From: Spirometra erinaceieuropaei
Lineage: Eukaryota; Platyhelminthes; Cestoda; Diphyllobothriidea; Diphyllobothriidae
DNA length: 64,000 nucleotides
NCBI GenBank assembly: GCA_902702965.1
Contig: CACRXP010000038.1
Span: 140,462-204,461 of the forward strand
Direction of reading: 5' to 3'
Positions 36,649-46,236 of the stretch are shown here, piece after piece. Within the stretch, counting starts at the first letter, position 1. Each line of letters begins with the position of its first letter. Below the pieces are notes generated by a model, which was not told the origin of the DNA, made no database searches, and saw nothing but the letters and a program-made list of their open reading frames with translations. Both the position numbers and the translations under genes were made by a program.

Positions 36649-37436
36649 GGTAACAATCGGGAGATGGCACCCAAAAAATCCGTTACCTAGAAATGATACT
36701 TTTAACAGTGGACTCAAACGCCTTTAGGCTATATCAGCGGTTGCAGGCCTACTTTCACGCACTACTTGGACTTTCCCCGACGGCCTAACATGGGCTGGCC
36801 GAACGAACATCGCAGGAGGTTACATGGACGATGGTCGCTGTTACCCAAAATTCCCCATCGTTACAGATGTACACCTGAATATACGGCATATATTCGCATT
36901 ATGGCAGTTTATTACAAACAAAATCACTTTTAAATAGGATAAGTCTGCACAACATGGGACAAGAACAGTTCCCAGGCATCTGTCAAAGACGTGACATTGA
37001 GGCCAAACCAAGGACGATACTGTACCTCGTCTATGTAAGCCCACACAGCCTGACCACATACAGGGCCTCCCTCGTGGAGTTTCCTTTTCAGTCTACTCCA
37101 GTATGCCTCAATGGCATTGATGTGCAGTTCGGCGGTAGGGTCCTTGAAGTTCTTTGAGTGGTTAGCAGAGAAACGTAGATAACCTTCTGAGAGGAGACGA
37201 TTGTACGCCTTCCATTCCTTCGTTACCACTATACTGCCTTTGGCGATCCATTTTGTAATAACGGAACGGAGAGCTGACAAACTTCGGTCATTCACCCGTT
37301 CAAATAAGGCTTTCCGCCGGCTAGTATCGTACATTCCGACCAGCCACCACCCATAAAACACCTATTACCACCTGACCCGTAAGACAGGCTGCTATGGTTA
37401 GGCGGATTTTTTGGGTGCCATCTCCCGATTGTTACC
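36649..37436 (-). mobile_element. Merlin (IS1016-like) DNA transposon, internally deleted
   Basis: Perfect 34-bp terminal inverted repeats at 36649-36682 and 37403-37436, beginning GGTAACAATCGGGAGATGGC. Flanks are T-rich (CTTTTTCG left, TTTTTTGA right), only loosely similar, so an 8-9 bp target duplication is not clear. Length 788 bp, whereas complete Merlin elements are usually over 1 kb. Confidence 0.88.
36930..37361 (-). pseudogene. Merlin transposase, C-terminal part (DDE, IS1595/ISXO2-like)
   Basis: About 143 residues: GWWLVGMYDTSRRKALFERV, RSLSALRSVITKWIAKGSIV, EWKAYNRLLSEGY, NHSKNFKDPTAELHINAIEA, YWSRLKRKLHEG. Family knowledge: this is the typical second half of Merlin/ISXO2-like transposases, which cut and paste elements via a DDE catalytic triad. 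The first acidic residue (EIDES region) is missing with the N-terminal half. The second is expected in the S-D-x-W-K-A-Y motif but reads T-K-E-W-K-A-Y, so the Asp is replaced. The third (IEAYW) is kept. The frame has no proper start; only about 40 bp separate it from the terminal repeat. The protein cannot be active, so the element could move only with transposase from elsewhere. Confidence 0.85.
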
Positions 37437-37585
37437 TTTTTTGAATTACCAGATTATTTCAGCACGAGAAATGCATTACCCTCAGTTTCAGCGTTCGTCA
37501 CTCCCCCTAAACAAAAACACGATAGAGTAGGAAAAATTCTCCTTGGAGGAATAACGCTAGCCCACTGATGTCAAAACAAGATACT

Positions 37586-37980
37586 TTCAGAAGAAGAAGA
37601 AGATGTTGATGCGATCGCTGGACCAAGAAGTTTATTGGTCTGACGTTTCGGATTCTTAGCGCAGCCCGTCATCAGAGACGGTCGCAGGTAAAGATAGTGG
37701 AGGCACAAAGACTGCAGTATTTACAGTACGTAGCTGCCGTGGGGCCACATGCGTACTATAATTAACAGCCCTCGCGATCACCGCTGGGGGTCGTAATTGA
37801 TGTGATGATGGCTCGTCGGTCCGCGTCCGAGTGGTTGACTGCCGCACTTTCATCACCCGTGTTGCATATTGACGTGACGACTGACGAGCTAACATCGCCT
37901 TAATTACTACCCCCAGAGGTGATGACGAGAGCTGTTAATTATAGTACGCGTGTGCCCTCACAGCAGCTACCTCCGCCACC
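37586..37980 (-). mobile_element. Penelope-like terminal segment with ~100-bp palindrome (copy P3)
   Basis: Begins after a GAAGAAGAAGA tract, then ATCGCTGGACCAAGAAGTTT, an inverted AATAAA, the hammerhead, and a conserved block (ACTGCAGTATTTACAG). A large imperfect inverted repeat follows, arms about 37729-37830 and 37868-37970, sharing GCGTACTATAATTAACAGC. No coding sequence. Confidence 0.7.
37637..37680 (-). ncRNA. Minimal type-I hammerhead ribozyme motif in PLE (P3)
   Basis: Minus strand: stem I GTCT; CTGATGA; stem II region CGGGCTGCGCTAAGAATCC (pairing weakened relative to P2); GAAACGTC; stem I 3' strand AGAC, perfectly complementary to GTCT. Compared with P2, stem I is kept with different bases on the 3' strand (AGAC for GGGC). 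Confidence 0.6.
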
Positions 37981-39960
37981 TTTATTTGCAGTCGCCTCTG
38001 AGGGTGGGTTCGAGTGAGGATCCAAGACGTTCCAGTGATCGCATCTTTCCCTTTTGAACTGCTTTCCGGAACTCGTCTGATTGCCTCTACCAAAGAGATA
38101 CTTACAAAAGTTGCATTTTTCAAAGAAGGACTTTTATTCTATTTAAAAGCTCAGTAATGCTTGATTCGTACTCCAACGCCAGCTGGCTTTTTTCCAAGAG
38201 TCAGAAAGAGCCTCTTTTAGGCATCATGAATAGACGGTTCAGGGGCTACGATGGGAATATTTTCAGCGACTTTGTCAGAGCATTGTGTTGTAATCTTTCG
38301 ATGTCAGTTAAAACAGGTTAAATAGGACCCTAAAGGCTGTAAACAGTGGTGTACTTTCCTGCAGATAAACATTGCACCGTAGTGGTTTTGAACAGTTCGA
38401 CGTAGCGAGACTGTAACAGGGCCAAACCTATTGTGAACAGGCTCCTGTAGAAGGAAGCCTTGGGAAGCCTACCCCGTTTTACTTCATGAGTAGACTATCT
38501 TTAAAAAGTTCCTATGAATGTTGTGCTTTTGGCGTAATTTACAGCTGTATAGGCAGTCCATATTCTTAATGGGCTATCTCTCTTTCTTAGACAGTAATGT
38601 TCCTGGTCTGTCGACCAGAAATAATTTTTAGAAAGCGCAAACGCGACGAAATATGTAGAACTTGAAGACATGAGAAAATTTTGGGACGTATCAAACTGCT
38701 AACGGCCAATGAACATTTATAAACCTAATTGTTTAGTAAGAAAACGGCTCAGGACAACCGGAGGGAAGCAAAAAGGAGGAATATTGATCAGACATGCAGA
38801 TAGACGAGGTGCGGGGAGGGAGAGAAAAGTGGTGTAGGTGATCTAGTTTGGGTTACAGCAAAATCTCATCAAGAAAAATTACGGCAGCGCAGCATATGAC
38901 ATACGGAGGAGACGGGTGATTAGGTGGGGCTATTTTCCTTCCCGACTCCTTCCTTTACAGTGCGCGGTAAATCCAACTGTTTACATGACTCCGACCTTCT
39001 TCTCAGTATTGCTACTGATCCTGAATGGCGTAGGAGACGAGTGAAAGAGTAGTTAAAACCTGGGTGGTGAACCGCCATTGCTAGCCTAAGAAAGTGTCAG
39101 GCCATACGAACCTTGCTGAAAAGTTTGTTGCAATGACCTTGAAGGCGAAGTCGTCTAACAGGAGGACGGTCTTCCAATATATCCTCTTGTTCCATCCTCT
39201 GACGAATAGCTACTGTTGGTATTATAAATCACTGTCTATTCTATGGATGGCCTATAGTGACACATATATTGTATTTACTATTACAATATTATAGAGTATT
39301 ATGCAATAGGTATATATTATATTTTGCACTATTATACACTATGCCATATATGCAATATGCGAAAATAAATGATAAGCGCGGACACTAAATACAATAGGTA
39401 AATAGAAACAAAAAAAGGTTCTGTGGAAACAGTCGAGTTATACTGGTGAATTGTCAGTTTGATAATCACAACCCTTATCAGACGAAACGAAAACAACGAG
39501 AATGGTGAGATTTCCACGCAAAATCATTTGGGGTGTCAAGATAAACTGTTCCAGACAAACGATTGGCGTGTGAAATTGATGAGGTAAACACCCAGTCACG
39601 GTAGGTTTTGAGTTGGAGAACAGAAGGAAGAAAGAAGAGTCACGATTCCCAGTGCTAAAGATGCCCCTTTTGTCGTCTTAATAAACTGCGAAGTCGAACG
39701 GTTGCATCGGAGACTGAATGATGTCTTCCCAGTCATAAACTTTACTCGTAAATAGGCAATAGAAGACATCGAACCGTTGTTGGATGTGAAAATACGAAGG
39801 CTACGCAGTGACAGCCTCGCAACCCCTCCGAACTCTATTCCACCTAGCGCTCCGTTATCGTAGAGGTGACGATCTCCTTAGGAGGAACCAGCTTACCTCA
39901 ATTGCAAGGCCTCACCCCCACTGGGCAAATCGTGATGCAGAATTTCTATGCCCTGTCCAA
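37981..39960. other. Mostly unrecognised; PLE-related fragment 38030-38150; AT-rich tract 39225-39365
   Basis: GTTCCAGTGATCGCATCTTT and GAACTGCTTTCCGGAACTCG at 38030-38075 match sequence at 40.08-40.13 kb next to a PLE end. The AT-rich tract at 39225-39365 is made of ATATTATA-type words. No gene is supported. Confidence 0.4.
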
Positions 39961-39974
39961 TTTGCAGTGGACCT

Positions 39975-40260
39975 TTGAAGTTCAGAAGAAGAAGAAGGAG
40001 GAGGAGGAGAAGAAGAAGAAGAAGAAGACGTGATCACTGGAACAAGAAGTTTATTGGCCTGAAGGGTGAGAATCTTCCTGTTCCAGTGGTCTTATCTTCT
40101 CCTTCCTCTGAACTGCTTCCTGGAATTTGCCTGTTCGCTTCGATCGGCGAACTTTGTAGTGATCGTCCGACGGCTAAATCGGTTCGGCGTATGCACTTTC
40201 CACAAATAAAAGTCCTCACTGCACTCAGCATTACTACGAACAAAAGATTCCATCCATAAA
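39975..40260. repeat. (GAA/GGA)n tract joined to a PLE-end fragment (copy P5)
   Basis: About 55 bp of GAAGAAGGAGGAGG-type repeats run directly into GTGATCACTGGAACAAGAAG and TTTATTGGCC (the PLE 3' end, minus sense). Plus-sense CTTCCTGTTCCAGTGGTCTT and GAACTGCTTCCTGGAATTTG follow. The hammerhead is not preserved. Confidence 0.6.
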
Positions 40261-40429
40261 GAGCAGCAAATACACGGAATCTGTCGCATCCCATGCGCTA
40301 ATTTCTCTTGGGTATATGTTATTTGTACGGGTCGACCTCTGGGCACTCGTATTAATGGACATAAAATATTTGTCCGTTACCGTGACCCCCTGTCCTCTGT
40401 CTTTGCCTAGATACTCTAGTGTGGCTATT

Positions 40430-40575
40430 GATATACGGCACATCTTATGTACATGTTAGATATTATAACATACAGTATAATAATTAAACATGCGTAATAC
40501 ATATTTATTATATAATATTTAACTATTTTGTAACAGTATAGATAATATTTATATCATTATACGTTATCTCCACAT
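40430..40575. repeat. AT-rich low-complexity tract
   Basis: Almost pure A/T with TATAATATTTA-type words, similar in texture to 39225-39365. Confidence 0.7.
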
Positions 40576-40679
40576 TGGCTCTGTCGAACAGCCTTGCTTT
40601 CTTAGAAGCCAATCTGTGGTTCAGCTTTTGCGTGTTAGCATAGACCAGAGACATACAACAGCTGGACCATATTTTCGGC

Positions 40680-41160
40680 TCTGATAGAACAAGGGTGGTC
40701 GGCCGAGCCAGTGAGAAGATGGCCAGGCTTGTGCTCGAAAATTGGCCCTTGACTGGTACCCTCGGCCGAGTTATAGACCCGCAACCCGTCTAACCGGCAT
40801 TATACACACGACTCCGATTGGTTCGGACAAAGCTAATAGGGCAGGCGAGTTCGCGGAGCCGAGAGCCGACGCTCACGGGAACGGGGGGGGGGCGACCGGA
40901 GGTCATGTGACCGGCGTCAAATACTGCCTCACCGACGCGTCATTGAATTTGAAAGCAGCTTGCCGTAAACAACGGCTGATCGGTCTGCCGGCTAACGTAA
41001 GTGAGAGGCAGGCAGGCACGCTGGATGGGCTACAACTACACCAGTCGCAACGGGAGCAAAAGGTCACGGGAGCCTGCCAACCTTCAACTCCAGAATGGTC
41101 AAAGCGATCAGCAGCAAACAGGTGGGTGGGAGTTTGTACGGCTAAAATATGAGGCGGACA
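40680..41160. other. GC-rich island, no recognised gene
   Basis: Markedly richer in GC and CpG than its surroundings, containing TCGGCCGAG twice and a G9 run. A 136-codon open frame (40742-41152, +) spans it but starts at TTG, is low in motif content and matches nothing I recognise. It could be an unmethylated promoter-like island, a rearranged GC-rich repeat or a foreign insert. Confidence 0.35.
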
Positions 41161-41323
41161 GCGAGTCTCAATAATTTAAGACCAGCAGGAACAGCAATCA
41201 GACCACTCTGGTGATAGAAACGAGGGAGTTTCCGAAAAGTCAATACAAATACGATGTGACCCATGGATTCGTCCTCTTTTTTCCCCTCGTCATCTTCGGG
41301 GATTGATGAAGTCGATATATACG

Positions 41324-42010
41324 GGAGATGTGTTGCCTCATGAAATGTTGACCAAAATCCTGAAATACGTTTTCCATGTTCAAAAAGATTATTTAAGGAA
41401 GGTTATAATACAAATTACTGTGCAGAAAGGATGCCAGATTTGAATGACCGTCTGCAAAAACTACACTCGTAAAAAACGAATATTGTATGATGGATTTTTT
41501 CATTGATTTTCGATGTCTCTGTAAATCAAAGTACACTTTGATGAAGGCACAGACAAGAATGTTCTTTCATCTACTCATCTGGTAGCAGACTACGTCTTTT
41601 TTACATACACCTGAGCAAAAAGTAAGAGAAGCTTTCAATCCCAGAATAATTTTGACCCCACCACCGGTTGTAGTTACATACAGGACTTCCAAACTGCATG
41701 CTGAATGCATACCGTCAAAAGAATATTACGAATTTCCCTACGCTGTTAGGGAGATGTCACAAACATATCATACAATTGTGCAGTGGGTAGGAACCAGGTT
41801 GTATATTTTATAAGTAGCGTTAACAAGCGTGCTGATGTGATGCCGTATTAACGGACACATTGCGGTCTTAAAAATCCCAAAATTAGAAACTTTTTAAAAG
41901 CCAAAATCCACGCTCACTGTCTTCAAGCGCGAAATGTGAGGAAGACGTAATTGGATAACAAATGATTACATGAAGGAATATCCTTGTTCATGCATTCATT
42001 AAAGTATACC
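41324..42010. repeat. Foldback element copy D, degenerate
   Basis: The left arm is recognisable (CTCATGAAATGTTGACCAAA, CCTGAAATACG, TTGATTTTCGATGTCTCTG). The right arm is decayed and its end is uncertain. Confidence 0.5.
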
Positions 42011-43184
42011 TGAATGATCATTCATAATAATTCTTACAGTAGATTGGGAACAATTTGTGATTCAGTCGAAGGAAGGTTCGCTGTGTCACTTATCCACCAG
42101 TATTATAGAGACCAACCAAAATAAGGCAACCAACTATGTCCTATGTATGCTAGAATCTGACTAAATTCTAATACGTATACGCGAAAGTGTAGGGAGAGGG
42201 CACAAAGGCCATTAGCAAGCAAATGGCTCTGATAATTGCCCAAATGTCATCAAAAGTTAATAAGTGATTTTCCATTATTAATCATTCCGAAACACTTCGC
42301 GATAATATATATTTCGTTGACCTAAAGCAGGATTTTCGCCTCTCCTTGAGGCAGTTCTCATTCGGCCTGCTGAATGATATTTGAAAAAAGGGGTTAATAA
42401 TGGCACAAGTCCGGTTTTCCCGAAACATTTCATAGTCCTTAAGTTTGCGCCTATTTAGCCCAGCCTTTTTTATATGAAATTTTCTTATTAGGCTGCATTT
42501 TAAAAACTATAAATTCGTTTTTGTTCACGTTTATCGCCTGGACTAAACCAAGTTCTGATTCATGCAATGCCCTCCAAGTAGCATTGAGACGGAGATAGAA
42601 AATGCCTTCGAATACATCTATTACAGTTTTAAGAACCAGCAACAAAACATACTAAAATGAAACTTCAGTGACAATGACTCGCAGGGAAACGCGGTTTCAG
42701 AGGCCATAGAGGTTTCGGAGAGAGCTAAGTGATGACCTATTCCAAATTAGGCCTTCAAAATAAAAAATCAACTTGCGGCTGATGTAACTGGGAGAATTTC
42801 TCAAGACTACGACATTTTAAAGAGATACGGTGTTAATTTTTACGTTCCCAAGCCGAAGGCGTTGCGTTATTTCACTGATGACGTCTACTGGGTCGAGTGC
42901 GTTGTATGGCGACTATAAAGCTAGATGATTGAGTATGAGTGCCTCGCAAAAAGTTTTCAAACATTTCTGTCGGTTTATATTCACCGCGTTCTTTAATTTT
43001 TTTTCAGTTTATTTGATAAGGATAATATGCAAAGCCTTTGAAAACCCTATTGATTACATGTCAGCCCGTTAGAAATAACTGTACACGAACAATGAAAATA
43101 TCCGCTATTAAAACAGCACTTGATTCATTTGAGTAGCATTTTAGCAGATAAAATATTTGCGGGGTTGTGGGGTATTTAGCTCAG
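42011..43184. other. No recognised feature
   Basis: Nothing supported. Confidence 0.4.
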
Positions 43185-44420
43185 GTTCAGGCTGTCGGGG
43201 GAAACAGGAGACACAAATGATCATCCAAGCGTTTCTTGAAGAGTTGCAGACGCGTCGCCTCTAAGATAGACTGAGGGAGATCGTTCTATGTCTCCACTAC
43301 TCTGCGTGAAAAATTCAGAACGAAGATTCAGCCTGGACATTGTTGTCTGTTGCTTCATCGAGTGACCACGAAGACTGGGTGAAAGGTGCCAAGGAAACAT
43401 GTTCTCAAAGCCAAGTCCATGTTCAAGGCCATGTATTATCTTGTAGACGAAAATAATATTACCTCTTTACTGCCTGTAACACAGAGAGAATAAAGTAAGG
43501 CAATTCAGTCTGTCTGTGTAGAACTGGCTTTTTAGACCGTCTGCCAGCTTTGTTGCACGACGTTGAACCCATTCGAGGCATGCTTGGTCCTTTACTAGCC
43601 ATAGCCGCCACGCTTGTATGCCATATTCTAAGTGGGGCCGAACAAAGGTGCCGTAAACTCTTCTAAAAAGGTCTTGGTCAAAGGTTACGAACGCCATTTT
43701 GATTGCATGAAGCACTTCCATGGCGTTTTTGCAGCGCTGGTTTCATGTCGCCCTGTATCCAAACCCCGATATCCTTCTGTGAAGATTCTGCGGGGAGCCT
43801 TATATCTTTCAGGTGATATGTCCTTAGGCTCTCATTTGAATGAGATTTGGTTGGACGCGGATGAAGGACGGCACACTTCTGCACATTGAAATCTAGAAGA
43901 CATTTCTCCGACCACGCTTTCAGTCGATGCGGATTGTTTTGAAGGTTTCTCTAGCCGTAAAGACTCTTAATGACTTTCCAGAGCTTAACGTCATCGGCAA
44001 ACATTATTTTGCCGCCGTCGAGCTCCTGAAGGCTGTCATTAACATAAAGGATGAAGAGCAATGGTCCGCCTTGAGGCACACCACTGGTCACGTTCACCCA
44101 TTCTGACATATCATCTCCGATACAGACACGTTGTTTCCGACCGACCAGAAATACCCTTATCCAGTTCAGAAGATCTCCCCGGATGTCGATTGTGCTCAAT
44201 TTGTGAAGAAGGCGTTGGTGCGAGTCAGTGTCAAAAGCTTTGCGTAAATCGATGTATACGACATCGACCTCAAAACCCTCTTCTAAAGCCCTGGTCCAGA
44301 TCTCCAGACAAGCTAGCAAATCTGAGATGCAGGAACGCGCTCTCCGGAAGCCATGTTGAAAATCCCGCAAAATGCTATTCTGTTGACTTGACGTGTTCGC
44401 CACACGAGGCAGCGAAAAGT
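43185..44420 (-). mobile_element. CR1-clade non-LTR retrotransposon, 5'-truncated (copy 2)
   Basis: Minus-strand frames give reverse transcriptase motifs in order: QHGFRRARSCISDLL, VDVVYIDLRKAFDTDSHQRL, SGVPQGGPLLFILYVND, MFADDVKLW (catalytic A-D-D). After an in-frame stop come VQKCAVLHP and KDIGVWIQGDMKP. After a frameshift near 43.7 kb comes the C-terminal PHLEYGIQAW, WVQRRATKLADGLK, TLFSLCYRQ. The reading continues with stops to about 43185. The endonuclease and the first RT motifs are missing. Family role: copy-and-paste retrotransposition; this copy is dead. Confidence 0.85.
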
Positions 44421-45020
44421 TTTTCTTTAGGCAACGAGTAAACCATTGCTACTATGATGAATTACGTAGTACAAAATTGGCCTCTATTAACTGATTGTGC
44501 TGGTCTGACGCGGTATACCCAGTAGAATGTATGGGGTAGCAGAATATTTTGAAGATGCTTACCTGTCCTGGGAAGTGTTGCCTACGGGAACCAGCCACTC
44601 AGAGTTTCGCTGTTATAAAGTAGACATTGTCTCACTGAAACTGTCAGGTCTTCCTGCCGCACATTCCGTCCTATCAGGTTGTCTTCGGATCAAAGATTCT
44701 GAGATCATCGTCTGTTGACATGGGAGTGTTTCGAAAAAAGTGCAGAGGTTGTGTTCGAGAACACTGACGTCACTTTATTTGGGTTTTACGAACATCTTCA
44801 TTAACTCTACATACTCTCTACTTCATTATCAAACATGCTTTGAACCGTGTTCACTTCACCTTGACTGCTTTGCAGTTAAAATGGTCCTTGCATTGCGTAA
44901 CATTTGGACTGCTTTTCCAAAGCACCATAAGCACCATGGATGTTAGCATGTGAATCGACGTCAGAATTTAAACGCTTGCCAAAAATCGGTCTCTCTTTTA
45001 GACTTTCGACAGTGGTAGAC
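44421..45020. other. No recognised feature
   Basis: Short open frames without motifs. Confidence 0.4.
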
Positions 45021-45089
45021 ATATTAATTGAGCATGGGGATATGGAATTACGGTTTGTAGATGATCTTGCCCAAGTTCTGGGGTGGAAC

Positions 45090-45185
45090 TTAGAGATAGG
45101 GGAGTGGTTAGGGTTAGGATGGGTTGCGTTTGGGTTACTTTTATGATAATTAATGTTAAGGTTAGAGTTTGGATAGCAGTACGCC
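45090..45185. repeat. Degenerate TTAGGG-like island
   Basis: GTGGTTAGGGTTAGGATGGG, GGGTTACTTT, TTAAGGTTAGAGTTTGG. Flanking inverted repeats are only hinted at (TTTGTAGATGATC left, GACGACTACAGAATTACC right). Confidence 0.6.
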
Positions 45186-45536
45186 ATCCGCAGTGCCGGA
45201 AGGGAGGTCCATTTTCGCATGTCAGACGACTACAGAATTACCGCCTCATTCCTGTACTTTTTAATTATTGCCATTTTTGTATATGAAGTCAATGGGGAGC
45301 ACCTGTGTATTCAGAAACAGAAGACAAAACACAAAGGAGTGTTACAAGAGTCAATCAAACTTATGCGACAAGAAACGTTTTCGAAAACGAGGATAAGCTG
45401 TTCATTTGCGGCATAATTTGAGAGGAGGCATATGTAGGATCCCCAATAGGTGGACTAGAGGAGAATGTCGCACGGGTTAAGTGTTTTTTGCTGATTTTTC
45501 GTTCAGGAATCAGAATTTCCAGATTCCATGACTAAC

Positions 45537-45880
45537 TGATGATGAAGAAGGAGACACGACTGCTGCGACAAGAACTTTATTAACCTAACGTTTCGGACTC
45601 CTGTTCGAACCCATCATCAGAGACAAAAGCAGATACTGGTGGTTCATGCACAAGGGGCTGCAGTATATACAGGATGCACACGCCATGCTACCGAATACCT
45701 ATGAATATTCACAGATCCCCCTTGCTCAGGGATCGTTGCACTTGATGGCCGACATTCGCGTCGTTAATTGTTGCAATTTCATCACGTGCGTTGGATGCTC
45801 GTGTGATGATTGCTCCGCCATCTGGCCCACCGAATCTGGCGTTGGGAACAGCGTTCACCGGTGATATGATGCACAAGGTA
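45537..45880 (-). mobile_element. Penelope-like terminal segment (copy P4)
   Basis: Same order as P2: GATGAAGAAGGAGACACGAC, ACAAGAACTTTATTAACC, hammerhead, GGTTCATGCACAAGGGGCTG, CAGTATATACAGGATGCAC, ATGCTACCGAATACCTATGA, CTCAGGGATCGTTGCACTTG. No coding sequence. Confidence 0.7.
45582..45628 (-). ncRNA. Minimal type-I hammerhead ribozyme motif in PLE (P4)
   Basis: Minus strand: stem I TTGTCT; CTGATGA; stem II GGGTTC...GAGTCC; GAAAC; GTT at the cleavage triplet; stem I 3' strand AGGT. Relative to P2, stem II changed on both sides and still pairs (with G-U), supporting a conserved RNA fold. Confidence 0.65.
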
Positions 45881-46236
45881 CGAACATCGGATTTGGTTAC
45901 ACAAAAGCGCTAACTTTAGAAAGGCTTGCCGTCCGACCCTTGCGGTTGTCGACCGACAGAACTCCGTTCAGCATTAAGATAAAGCAAAATTTAGTTCGTG
46001 ATTAAGCAAAAACAGTGTCGGTCTTGACAAAAACAAACTGATGGAGCAGCCCTCATGGATCTTTGATTTAATGTTTCTGTTGATTTTTCGGTTAGGCTTC
46101 ACCAGTTGACCAGCTGAAGAGTGTGTTTAGACGAATTTGCGGTTGCATATATCGATCTGCCGTGCGAAGGGGTAAAATGGACATGACTACTGCATGGAAT
46201 GCAGTGCTAATGATATGGTTATTACTCCTCCCCCCC
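45881..46236. other. Possible 5' region of CR1 copy 1
   Basis: No motif recognised. It may include the 5' UTR or upstream coding of the CR1 element that becomes recognisable at 46237. Confidence 0.3.

Noticed and set aside
40742..41152. 136-codon frame in the GC-rich island
   Set aside because: Starts at TTG, low-information composition, no recognisable domain; long frames are expected by chance in GC-rich DNA.
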